From Proteiniphilum acetatigenes DSM 18083 (GTDB lineage Bacteria > Bacteroidota > Bacteroidia > Bacteroidales > Dysgonomonadaceae), in contig NZ_KB905696.1 of NCBI RefSeq assembly GCF_000380985.1, forward strand, positions 363,891-427,890: a stretch of 64,000 nt of DNA. Direction: 5' to 3'. Positions 54,703 to 63,734 of the stretch are shown piece after piece (positions within the stretch are counted from its first letter, which is position 1; each line of letters starts with the position of its first letter). The notes beneath the pieces were generated by a model. The model was not told the DNA's origin. It did not search any database and was given only the letters and a program-made list of their open reading frames with translations. The translations under genes and the position numbers were made by a program.

Positions 54703-57120
54703 ATGATCGTTCATTACCTTAAAATAGCGTGGCGTAATTTGCGCAAATACAAAACCCAGACCATTATCAGTATCCTGGGATTAACAATCGGTGTGGTATT
54801 TTTTGCATACGGATACCATTGGTATAAGTATGAGACAACATATGACAGTTTTTATCCGGATTCCGACAGGATATATCATGTGTACGGAAAATTGAAAAGT
54901 ACGGGAAAACAGGTTGTAGAGGGAAAGATACCCCATATTGCCGTAAATAAACTGGAACAGGCGTTCCCCGAAATAGAATCTGTAGCGGTATTACTTCCTA
55001 ATTACGGGTCTTCTCTTAAGCATGGCGACCGTGATTTAGGATATCCTCTGTTTGAATTTGTCGATGAACGTTTCTTCCGTATGTTTCCTCCTCAGGTAAT
55101 AGCAGGAGTTGTACATGAAAACTCGTTGAAGAATAGCGATGAAATGATCGTTACCGAATCTTTTGCCTGCAAGCATTTTGGAACTCCCGAAGAGGCGTTG
55201 GGGGAGACATTGATTTCAGGATACGATGAATCATATGTTATACGGGCTGTAATTGCCGATCCTCCTGCTAATTCCATCTTTCAAAGAGAAGGTTATATGC
55301 CTGTCATGCCAGGAGCTAATATTTTTGAGAGAGCGGATGAGAAAACACAGTGGAAAGATTTTCATGATGTGCGTTTGTATGTTAAGTTAAACCAAAATGC
55401 AGATATGAAAAGTTTTCGTGACAAGCTTTTGACGTTTGCGGTGGATAACGGGTATAATGATGACTTGCTGTTCGAATTAATCCCTCTTACACTTGTCCGG
55501 TTTTCCATACTTGATTCCTACGAAAGAATCATCGTCTATGATATAAAATATATCCGTATGTTCATTTTTGCCGGAGTTTTGTTACTCTTTGCCGCTTTCT
55601 TTAACTACCTGAATATTCTTCTCAGCAATACCATTGCTCGGGTTAGGGAGATCAATTTGCGGAGGGTAACGGGCGCTTCAGTCTCCAATATATACTGGCA
55701 ATTGTTTATAGAGATATCGTTATTTATCGTTATCGTGGCGCTACTCTCGTTTTGTTGCATAGAGATTACATCCCGACTTTTCGAAAGCATATTCGCGACA
55801 GTTGTATTTTCTTCTGTAATGAATAGCATTCTTCTGTGTACGATCTCTATCACAGCGATTCTCCTATATCTCACAACCTTTATTTTTCTATATCGATTTA
55901 TTAAAAGATCAGCATTTAATGAAGACCGTCCCGTGAAGAGAAGATTTGTGACCGGCAGAATTACATTGTCGCTACAACTCATTATCAGTGTTTTTGCTAT
56001 AATGAGTGCATTTGTTCTTTGGAGGCAGGTTTTTTTTATGAATCATGTCAATTGGGGATTTGATACTGAAAACCTTTTACAGATTACTATGAAAGTTCGT
56101 GACAGATTGCCCCTTATGGAAGAGATTGAGAAGCTACCGATGGTAGAAAGTGTTATCAATACCGGTTTTTTCACAGTGATTCCTAATACTGATAAAATGG
56201 GTCCCACAAGTGTATCGGGTGTCGAGTGGGAGAATAAGCCTATCGATTTTAGTCCTCTTTTTCAGACATTCGGAGTTGAGGAAGATTTCACTGAAAAGAT
56301 GAAATTAAAAATAATAAAGGGAAGGGGTATCATTAACGAAGATTTTACCCGGCGATGGCAAGCCGATAAGGTGATGATCAATGAAACAGCTCAACGTATC
56401 ATGGAGATGGATAATCCTATAGGGCAAAAAATTGTAGTTCCTGCCAATTGGTATTCGGCAGAAGGGAGAGGGAAAGAGGAGTATGAGATTGTGGGAGTAG
56501 TGGAAGATTTTCATACGGTTGGCCTGCAGAGTGAAATACCTCCTCTTATCATCAAAGGAGAGAAGCATGGAAATGGCGGGTATTTTAACTATGTACGTGT
56601 AATGCCGGGAATGGAAGAGGAAGCCGTTAAAGCCATCAGTACACTTATTCCCGAGTTCAGGCCGGATGATGAAAACGAAACACTTGTTCAGGCAATGGGC
56701 CAATTGTTGGGTGATTTAAGTAAAAGTGAGAAAAACCTGTTGAGATTATTTGTAACCTTGGCTCTATTATGTATCCTGATTGCTGTTTTTGGTATTTATT
56801 CCGTATCGCAACGCGAAACGCAGCATAGGCAGAAAGAGATTGCTATCCGTAAAACGACAGGGGCTAAAACAAAGGAGATTGTTGCCATGTTTTTCCGTGA
56901 ATACATGGTGATTACATTGGGGGCTTGTGTCGTGGCTCTTCCGATGGCGTGGCTTTTCATGCAGCGGTGGCTGGAAACGTTTGCTTACCGCATAAGCATC
57001 TCATGGTGGATGTTTATCCTTGTGATAGTTGCTGTAGCGATCATCGTATCTGTCACGATAGTAAGCCAGGTGATCCGTGCTGCCGGTCAAAATCCGGCAA
57101 AAGTAGTGAAATCAGAATAA
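54703..57120 (+). CDS. MacB/FtsX-like ABC transporter permease
   Basis: An 805-residue permease with two halves, each with an FtsX-type four-helix arrangement: the first helix (TIISILGLTIGVVFFAYGY), a large periplasmic loop (about 40-280), then RVREINLRRVTGASVSNIYWQLFIE; the second half has RQKEIAIRKTTGAKTKEIVAMFFREYMVI. No ATPase domain is fused; the ATPase is at 59509. It belongs to the export operon. Length is that of the double-unit permeases common in Bacteroidota. Confidence 0.92.
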   Translation: MIVHYLKIAWRNLRKYKTQTIISILGLTIGVVFFAYGYHWYKYETTYDSFYPDSDRIYHVYGKLKSTGKQVVEGKIPHIAVNKLEQAFPEIESVAVLLPNYGSSLKHGDRDLGYPLFEFVDERFFRMFPPQVIAGVVHENSLKNSDEMIVTESFACKHFGTPEEALGETLISGYDESYVIRAVIADPPANSIFQREGYMPVMPGANIFERADEKTQWKDFHDVRLYVKLNQNADMKSFRDKLLTFAVDNGYNDDLLFELIPLTLVRFSILDSYERIIVYDIKYIRMFIFAGVLLLFAAFFNYLNILLSNTIARVREINLRRVTGASVSNIYWQLFIEISLFIVIVALLSFCCIEITSRLFESIFATVVFSSVMNSILLCTISITAILLYLTTFIFLYRFIKRSAFNEDRPVKRRFVTGRITLSLQLIISVFAIMSAFVLWRQVFFMNHVNWGFDTENLLQITMKVRDRLPLMEEIEKLPMVESVINTGFFTVIPNTDKMGPTSVSGVEWENKPIDFSPLFQTFGVEEDFTEKMKLKIIKGRGIINEDFTRRWQADKVMINETAQRIMEMDNPIGQKIVVPANWYSAEGRGKEEYEIVGVVEDFHTVGLQSEIPPLIIKGEKHGNGGYFNYVRVMPGMEEEAVKAISTLIPEFRPDDENETLVQAMGQLLGDLSKSEKNLLRLFVTLALLCILIAVFGIYSVSQRETQHRQKEIAIRKTTGAKTKEIVAMFFREYMVITLGACVVALPMAWLFMQRWLETFAYRISISWWMFILVIVAVAIIVSVTIVSQVIRAAGQNPAKVVKSE

Positions 57121-57131
57121 ATATTATTGTT

Positions 57132-58316
57132 ATGAAAACAGCGCAACTATTCTTTTTTACCCTGTTTCTAATATTACTTATGGCATGTTCGCAAACATCG
57201 AGTGAATTTAGTATTACCGGGCACATAGAAGGGGTGCAAGACGGAGATATAGTCATGCTCCATAAAGTAGAAGGGCGGGTCGGAAAACTTTTTATGCAGG
57301 ACACCATTCGTAACGGAAGGTTTTCCTTTAAAGGAGAAGAAGATTCTCTTCAAAATATTAAATTGACACCGATGGGGGAGAAATACCCTTTAGTATATAT
57401 TGATATCTGGATTGGACCGGGAAGCAAAACAAGAATTACAGGAAACGGTTACTATCCCTCTTCGTGGCGTGTTCAAAGCAAAGTGAAAGAGCAGCAGGAA
57501 GCTGAAATTTATAGGGACGCTACGAGACATCTATCCGTCATATCGGATTCATTACGTTGGGTGTATTACCGGGAAGGTGATAAAATACAAAAAGCGGGAA
57601 GCGACGAAGAGAAATTGAAACAAAGAGAGGTAGCCCGTGCTATCCGGCAGCAGTTGGACAGTATCAATTTTATTGAACAACGGATAATTTTTGATGTGAT
57701 GGCTGGTCGACCGGTCACAGAACAATGGATCGACCGGTTGGAGGTGTATGCTATGATTTCTTCTACCTTTAGAAGTCTGAGTTCTTATCCAGAAGAGAAT
57801 ATGCAGCAATTATATGAATTATATAATCATCTGAGTGAAGAACAAAAACAAACGAAGAAAGGAGAATTGATCTATTCCTATCTTTTTCCGGTGGAGAAGG
57901 TCGGTGAAGGCGATCTTATGGCTGAAGGTAATTTCTTTGATCCTGATGGCAACGAACACCGTATCACTGATTATACAAACAAGGGTAAATATATTTTACT
58001 CGACTTTTGGGGAGTAGGATGTGGACCCTGTATTGCAGCATTTCCGGAAATGAAGAAAATACATGAATCCCATAGCGACAAACTCACTATCATTGGTATA
58101 AGTGTCGATAGTCATAGTGTGTGGATGGAGGGATTGGAGAAGCATAGTCTACCGTGGCTGAACCTGAACGATTTTCTTGAATACGGAGGGTATGCCAGCT
58201 TCTATGGAGTGCACGCCATTCCCTTTTATGTGTTGATCTCCCCTGACGGGATTATCGGAAAAATATGGATGGGATACAGAAAGGGAATGTTTGAGGAAAT
58301 TGTGAAGACGATATAG
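57132..58316 (+). CDS. DUF4369/TlpA-family lipoprotein
   Basis: A 394-residue lipoprotein: signal with lipobox LILLMAC. The N-terminal domain (about 27-130: FSITGHIEGVQDGDIVMLHKVEGRVGKLF) is DUF4369; residues about 240-394 form an AhpC/TSA-TlpA fold with the redox pair C297 and C300 in GVGCGPC. The ATG at 57132 is 12 bases after the permease stop. The product is a membrane-tethered thiol oxidoreductase. The redox-active lipoprotein in a pump operon parallels the gene at 52539. Its downstream flank carries the insertion of the IS1595 element. Confidence 0.87.
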   Translation: MKTAQLFFFTLFLILLMACSQTSSEFSITGHIEGVQDGDIVMLHKVEGRVGKLFMQDTIRNGRFSFKGEEDSLQNIKLTPMGEKYPLVYIDIWIGPGSKTRITGNGYYPSSWRVQSKVKEQQEAEIYRDATRHLSVISDSLRWVYYREGDKIQKAGSDEEKLKQREVARAIRQQLDSINFIEQRIIFDVMAGRPVTEQWIDRLEVYAMISSTFRSLSSYPEENMQQLYELYNHLSEEQKQTKKGELIYSYLFPVEKVGEGDLMAEGNFFDPDGNEHRITDYTNKGKYILLDFWGVGCGPCIAAFPEMKKIHESHSDKLTIIGISVDSHSVWMEGLEKHSLPWLNLNDFLEYGGYASFYGVHAIPFYVLISPDGIIGKIWMGYRKGMFEEIVKTI

Positions 58317-58490
58317 GTCTAAGATAAAGTGAGATTAAATATAATAAAAGAACTATCAGAAACACTGAGTGATAAAACAATCAAGAAAATATTATTTAAT
58401 GATTATCCGCAGTTATTCCTAAAGAATTTAACGGGAAAAAGTTATAAATAAGTTTCAAAAACACTTGTACAATTCACTGATATTCATTAT

Positions 58491-58514
58491 CTTTATATCG
58501 CTAACGATATAAAG
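58491..58514 (+). promoter_or_regulatory. Perfect hairpin just before the transposase start
   Basis: CTTTATATCG (58491-58500) and CGATATAAAG (58505-58514) with a CTAA loop. It ends nine bases before the ATG, so it may block translation of read-through transcripts or act as an operator. Confidence 0.6.
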
Positions 58515-58523
58515 ATTCAAGCT

Positions 58524-59477
58524 ATGAATATCCTGGATTTTGCCATAATTTACCCCGATGAGGAATCCTGTCGGAAAAAATTCAAAGAACAAAGAGACCA
58601 AATGGGAGTAACCTGTCGTCATTGTAATTGTAAAGAACATTACTGGCTTCAAAACAAACAAGCCTACGAATGCAAGCGTTGCCATGCCCGCCAAACCTTG
58701 CGTTCAGGCACCGTCATGCGGCACTCCAACCTGCCCTACCGTTACTGGTTCGTGGCCATGCACCTGCTCACGGCGACCAAGGGCTCCTTTTCCGCGGCGG
58801 AGCTGCAGCGCCAGCTGGGACACAAGCGTTACCAGCCCATATGGGAAATGGTCAATAAACTGCGTGACGTGATGGGCAAACGCGATGATGAGTACACCCT
58901 TGAGGGAGCCATCGAGTTGGACGACGCCTTCTTTTCCACCGAAATATCCCTTGAAGAGGGGGACAAACCGTTGAAGCGCGGCCGCGGGAGCCAAAAAAAG
59001 ACCAAAGTGCTGGTAATGGCTGAAAGCAAAACCGTTGAGAACCCCAAGCCGGGTAAGAAACCCAAGAAGGTCAGATACCTGAAAATGAAAGTGATCAGTG
59101 ACTTGAAGTCCGGTACAATTACAAGGAATGTCAAAGAGCACGTTGAAAGCACGGCGGATCTGACCACCGATGACTCGACATCTTACACTAAATTGAAAGA
59201 GCTTGTTCATTCACATACGGCATCTGTTATTCCACACGAGGATCTTTCCAAGGTGCTGCCCTGGGTGCATACCGCGATCAGCAATGCCAAACGACAGCTC
59301 TTGGGCGTGTATTACAAGATAAAACCAGAATACTTGCAATATTACCTCAACCAGTTCTGTTATAAATTCAACAGGCGTTACTTCGGGAAAAACCAGTTTG
59401 AAAGACTGTTGATAGCCGCTGTAACGTATGCTCCTGATTTCAAGTCAAGAATTTACAGTAGGAACTATTGCGGATAA
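58524..59477 (+). CDS. IS1595-family transposase
   Basis: A 317-residue DDE/N-type transposase of the ISXO2 class. The N-terminus has a zinc ribbon (CRHCNCKEH, CKRC); the catalytic domain starts GAIELDDAFFSTEI, with DDST (about residue 217) and an NAKRQLLGVYYKI helix. It appears complete and undamaged, with start, stop and both IRs present, so the copy may still be active. Its stop codon lies in the right inverted repeat. Codon and base composition differ from the flanking genes. Confidence 0.93.
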   Translation: MNILDFAIIYPDEESCRKKFKEQRDQMGVTCRHCNCKEHYWLQNKQAYECKRCHARQTLRSGTVMRHSNLPYRYWFVAMHLLTATKGSFSAAELQRQLGHKRYQPIWEMVNKLRDVMGKRDDEYTLEGAIELDDAFFSTEISLEEGDKPLKRGRGSQKKTKVLVMAESKTVENPKPGKKPKKVRYLKMKVISDLKSGTITRNVKEHVESTADLTTDDSTSYTKLKELVHSHTASVIPHEDLSKVLPWVHTAISNAKRQLLGVYYKIKPEYLQYYLNQFCYKFNRRYFGKNQFERLLIAAVTYAPDFKSRIYSRNYCG

Positions 59478-59508
59478 TCATATATTATTTAAATAAATTG
59501 TATAAGCT

Positions 59509-60183
59509 ATGATTAAAACAGAAAATCTTCAGAAGATCTTCCGTACCGAAGAAGTGGAAACGTGGGCATTGAGCGAAGTGAGCATCGAGATTAACGATGG
59601 CGAGTTTGTTGCCGTAATGGGTCCGTCGGGATGTGGTAAAACCACTTTACTGAATATCCTGGGTTTGTTGGACAATCCCACGGGAGGAAAATATTTCCTG
59701 AACGGGACCGATGTGTCGAAATTCACCGAGAACCAGCGGACAAGCCTTCGCAAGGGGGTGATCGGGTTCGTTTTTCAGAGTTTCAACCTGATCGATGAGT
59801 TGAATGTGTATGAAAATATCGAACTGCCACTGCTCTATATGAGGATTCCCGCTTCCGAACGCAAACAACGGGTGAAAGAGGCGATGAACCGTATGGCTAT
59901 ATCGCACCGTGAAAAACACTTCCCGCAACAACTGTCGGGTGGTCAGCAGCAACGTGTGGCCATTGCCCGTGCGGTAGTTGCCAATCCGAAGCTGATCCTT
60001 GCCGACGAACCGACGGGAAACCTCGATAGCCGGAATGGAGCCGAAGTGATGAATCTGCTTGGTGATCTCAACCGCGAAGGAACTACCATCGTGATGGTTA
60101 CGCACAGCCAGCATGATGCAGGTTACGCCGGACGTATTATCAACCTGTTCGACGGTAAAGTAGTGCCGGGGATAGTGCTGTGA
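59509..60183 (+). CDS. ABC transporter ATP-binding protein (MacB/LolD-like)
   Basis: A 224-residue ATPase. Walker [10 protein letters not shown] (about 38-46), Q-loop [20 protein letters not shown], signature [17 protein letters not shown], Walker [16 protein letters not shown]. The product energises the FtsX-like permeases of the same operon. The original intergenic distance to the TlpA gene was about 110 bases; the IS1595 element now lies between. Whether it is still expressed depends on read-through or a new promoter at the IS. Confidence 0.93.
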   Translation: MIKTENLQKIFRTEEVETWALSEVSIEINDGEFVAVMGPSGCGKTTLLNILGLLDNPTGGKYFLNGTDVSKFTENQRTSLRKGVIGFVFQSFNLIDELNVYENIELPLLYMRIPASERKQRVKEAMNRMAISHREKHFPQQLSGGQQQRVAIARAVVANPKLILADEPTGNLDSRNGAEVMNLLGDLNREGTTIVMVTHSQHDAGYAGRIINLFDGKVVPGIVL

Positions 60184-60285
60184 TAGACTTAGGTTGAACG
60201 TTTTATTTAAGTTGATGAGTAAAGAACTTGCTTGGAATGTTCATGACGCAAAATGAAAATGATCAACTGTAGAGACCTTTAGGAT

Positions 60286-62628
60286 ATGCTTCTAACAACA
60301 CTCAAACTAATTCTTCGTAACTGGTGGCGTAACAAAACCTTTACACTTATTGCCCTACTGAGCCTTACGGTAGGTATTGCCTGCACCAATCTACTCGGCG
60401 CGTTTGTAACCTATGAACGGGGTATCGAGAAATCGAATCCCAACTGGAAACGGATGGTTTGGGTGATGCAGGATTTGCCCTCTGATCCCGGAAAAAAGGT
60501 GGCTTATATGGTGAAAGGTATTCCGGATCAGTTAAAAGAGAAGTATCCTGAGGTAGAAAATTTTCTGCAATTGGGAAATTCGAGTTATGCTAGTATAGAG
60601 GTAAACGGGAATAAGTTCGATCCGATAGAGGTCCTGAATGTCAGCCGTTCCTTTCCCTATTTCTTCCCGTTTGAATTGTTGTATGGCTCGTGGGAGGCAT
60701 TTAACAATCCCCAATCTATCATTATCAGTCAGAAGCAGGCTAAAAAATTATTTGGTGATGGAAATGCTTTGGGAAAACAGATTACTTTGGTGGAGGATTT
60801 TTACGAAGGTACGTTTGAGAAACAGTATACGGTTGGCGCAGTAACGAAGCAAAGGGCACAGTCGGCAGTCTTATTCGATGCATTGATCTGTGATCCCGAG
60901 AATGCCTGGGGTGGACCTACCTTGTTGATGATGACAAGAGAACCCGATCTGCAGCAATTCGAAGAAAAGGTAAAGAATGATGAGATACCTACGCTGGCCG
61001 GAGGGCAATACTATTTCATCTCGTTGGATGACGCTATTTCCCAGAATTATAGTGAACAGAGCTTGTATTCCTGGCATTACCGGAAAGATAATTTACTGCT
61101 TGTGGGACTGATATCTGCCATACTGGTTTTGCTGATTGCCATTTTTAACTATGTGAATATGGGCTCTTCCAGTGTATTACAACGGGTAAAAAGCATTCAT
61201 GCGCAGAAGTTAATGGGTGCCACATCGTCCGATATCGGACTACAGTTGTTCGCCGATATGTTCCTGATGGTACTTGTCTCGTTCCTGCTATCACTGTTGC
61301 TAATGCACGACTTGCTACCTCTCTTTAATCAAATTGTGTCGGCAGACTTTAGTCCCTCCTTCTTTTACAGTTCGTCGTTCTTCCCGTTTTTTGTTTTGCT
61401 TATCCTTCTTCTTACAGTGATTCCTGCTTTGCTTATCAGTAATAGGATCAATCGATTATCGGGAGGTGATGTGCGTCAGTTGTTTGTGAATAAGAAGAAC
61501 CATTGGATAGGAGTACTGGTGACAGCACAGTTTGTAATTGGCGTGGCATTGATTATGGGAATGATCACTGCTAACCGGCAAATGGGTTTGGTGAAGCAAG
61601 CCGGAGAGCGTTACAGGAATCTGATAGAGATATGGAATACCTCAACTGAAACCGACCTACGCCTATTTAAACAAAAGGTGCAATCTGTCCCGGGTGTATC
61701 GGGTATTTCACTGGGAAATATGTCACTGATGAACGTATGGATTATGCATGCCGATATGCAGAAGGAAAACGGTGAGAAGTTCCAGACCACTGTATTCGGA
61801 CTGTCAGGCGATGAAGGATTGTTTCGTGTCCTTCAGCTTCATCAGATTGCAGGAAGCGAGTGGGAGACATTACCCGAAAAGTATGGATCGGCTGTGTTTG
61901 TGAACCAAACCTTTGCCAATCTGGTGGAAAAACCCGTAGAAGAACTGATTGGAGAACCGTTGAGAAAGTATATGAATTCGCTTGATTCAGTGTCTGTGAT
62001 TGCAGGAGTAGTAGAAGATTTCTATTTCAATTCACTCGAAAAGAAAGCGATGGCGGTAAAGATGACGCGGATTTCGTCCCTCGAGGATAGGCTTACAGCT
62101 ATGCAAATCCGGTTAGACGGAAATGATAACGGATTAGCAATAAAAAACATCCGGCAACTCTGGGAACAGACTTATCCCGATGAATACTTCACCTATACCG
62201 ATGTTTATCATACATTTATAAGTCGGAATAGTAAAGTAACCGAGATGTCGGATTTACTGCAAATGTATTCATTGATCAGTATTTTACTTACCTGTTTCGG
62301 TTTGTTTGGTATTTCATTCTATGCTGTCCGTCGACGAACTAAAGAGATTGGTATACGGAAGATCAACGGTGCAAAAACGTATCAGATACTATGGTTACTG
62401 CTCAAACCGATATTTGTCTGGATTGTTGTTGGTTTTGTTATTGGCGTGCCGTTGGCATGGTGGCTTATGGAACATTGGCTGCAACAGTTCGTTTACCGGG
62501 TGAATATTTCTTTCGTATCTTGTCTGGTTGCACTGGTAATCGTTACGTTGGTTTTGGTGATTACCGTAATATGGCATACCTGGCGCATGGCAAGAGCAAA
62601 TCCGGTGAAAAGTTTGCGGTCGGAATAA
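60286..62628 (+). CDS. FtsX-like ABC transporter permease
   Basis: A 780-residue double-unit permease related to the one at 54703. First segment TLIALLSLTVGIACTNLLGAF; helices around residues 265-400 (LLVGLISAILVLLIAIFNYVNMG; VLQRVKSIHAQKLMGATSSDIG) and the C-terminal FtsX core (RRRTKEIGIRKINGAKTYQILWLLLKPIFVW) are intact. It would work with the ATPase directly upstream. Its stop is followed by a repeat-rich gap and a further permease gene. Confidence 0.9.
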   Translation: MLLTTLKLILRNWWRNKTFTLIALLSLTVGIACTNLLGAFVTYERGIEKSNPNWKRMVWVMQDLPSDPGKKVAYMVKGIPDQLKEKYPEVENFLQLGNSSYASIEVNGNKFDPIEVLNVSRSFPYFFPFELLYGSWEAFNNPQSIIISQKQAKKLFGDGNALGKQITLVEDFYEGTFEKQYTVGAVTKQRAQSAVLFDALICDPENAWGGPTLLMMTREPDLQQFEEKVKNDEIPTLAGGQYYFISLDDAISQNYSEQSLYSWHYRKDNLLLVGLISAILVLLIAIFNYVNMGSSSVLQRVKSIHAQKLMGATSSDIGLQLFADMFLMVLVSFLLSLLLMHDLLPLFNQIVSADFSPSFFYSSSFFPFFVLLILLLTVIPALLISNRINRLSGGDVRQLFVNKKNHWIGVLVTAQFVIGVALIMGMITANRQMGLVKQAGERYRNLIEIWNTSTETDLRLFKQKVQSVPGVSGISLGNMSLMNVWIMHADMQKENGEKFQTTVFGLSGDEGLFRVLQLHQIAGSEWETLPEKYGSAVFVNQTFANLVEKPVEELIGEPLRKYMNSLDSVSVIAGVVEDFYFNSLEKKAMAVKMTRISSLEDRLTAMQIRLDGNDNGLAIKNIRQLWEQTYPDEYFTYTDVYHTFISRNSKVTEMSDLLQMYSLISILLTCFGLFGISFYAVRRRTKEIGIRKINGAKTYQILWLLLKPIFVWIVVGFVIGVPLAWWLMEHWLQQFVYRVNISFVSCLVALVIVTLVLVITVIWHTWRMARANPVKSLRSE

Positions 62629-62636
62629 ACGACTAA

Positions 62637-62735
62637 AATAATGTACCAATGAGAATAATGTGCCAATGTGTTGGGAGTGTAGAATGATGGGACGGCGGTT
62701 TATTGATTTGATGATTTGGTAATTTGATGATTTTA
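62637..62735. repeat. Short tandem repeats between permease genes
   Basis: AATAATGTACCAATGAG (62637-62653) and AATAATGTGCCAATGTG (62654-62670) are 15/17 identical; a TTTGATGATTTGGTAATTTGATG block follows near 62705-62735. Confidence 0.7.
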
Positions 62736-62821
62736 ATGTGGGGAAGTTGGGACGTGAAGAAGTGAAAGAGTTGAGAAATGGCTCAATAAATTATATTTTA
62801 AACGATTTGAAAAGTAAAAAA

Positions 62822-63718
62822 ATGTTTCTGCATTACTTAAAAATAGCCTGGAGGAATCTCCTGAAGTACAAAACGCAGAGTATAATCAGTATTTTGGGAC
62901 TGGCGATCGGCTTTACCGCGTTTGCCTTTACCATGTCGTGGATACGGTACGAAAGAGGATATGATAAACATATCCCGGATGCGGACAGAATTTATCGGGT
63001 GTTTGTCAAAGATTCTACACAAATAGGCGGTGTTAGTCAATATTCTCCTAATGCCCTGGCTTCCTATTTGAAAGATAACTATCCTGAAATAGAAGCTGCT
63101 ACAGGTGTGTATCCTTATAAGACAGATTGGAATCTAAAGAATAAGGCATTTCTTAGTCAATGCCGTTTTGTTAAAACAGACACTTCTTTTTTTCATGTCT
63201 TCTATCCTGAAATTAAGATATTATACCCTGGTATAATAGAAAAGGAATATAATATCTTGTCTCTAAATACGGCAAATAAATTGGGATTAGGGCCACAACA
63301 TACCGGACAAAGAATAGATTCATTAAATATTCATCTGTTAGATATTGTTCCCGATAAACCTACTCACAGTAATGTGCCGTTCGATGTTATTTATCTTCAA
63401 AAGTTCAATCCCGAGTACGATATGGCATGGGGATACTCATCAAGTTATACTTATATCCGGATAAAGGAGGGAGTAAATGTAACGAGTTTAGAAAATAAAC
63501 TGGCAGATATCAGTGTAAGCCGCGATTATACAGGCGAGAAAATGTATACACTGAAATACCAGTGTAAATTAGTTCCTCTTGAAAAATTACGTACTATTCA
63601 TCCTGATACTGAAGTATCCATTCAGTACCATCATCTTCGATTATTTGCCATCGTAGCTCTGCTTGTTATCTTCTGTGCATTTTTTAATTACCTAATGCTC
63701 TTTACAATAGTCCGTTAA
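62822..63718 (+). pseudogene. FtsX-like permease truncated by insertion
   Basis: The N-terminal 298 residues of a permease like that at 54703: MFLHYLKIAWRNLLKYKTQSI, then a periplasmic loop and the second helix RLFAIVALLVIFCAFFNYLMLF. The frame stops at 63716-63718 after FTIVR, where full-length relatives continue with R-M-R-rich cytoplasmic and C-terminal membrane segments. The break coincides with the start of transposase-related sequence at about 63713-63735. The true start is MFLHY at 62822. The partial product probably cannot transport. Confidence 0.82.
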
Positions 63719-63734
63719 AAATTTACTATATGAG

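Larger units (their letters stand above)
58399..59481 (+). mobile_element. IS1595-family insertion sequence with target duplication
   Basis: The element is about 1083 bp. Its ends are inverted: ATGATTATCCGCA and eight further bases at the left end match the right end at 18 of 21 positions. It is flanked by an exact 10-bp direct repeat, ATATTATTTA, at 58389-58398 and 59482-59491 (11 bp if the end is moved by one). It carries one transposase gene of higher GC content than its surroundings. It has separated the TlpA lipoprotein gene from the ABC ATPase gene. Confidence 0.88.

Noticed and set aside
58670..59210. Several long alternative frames inside the IS1595 transposase
   Set aside because: They arise from the higher GC and lower stop frequency of the transposase gene; no domain or start signals.
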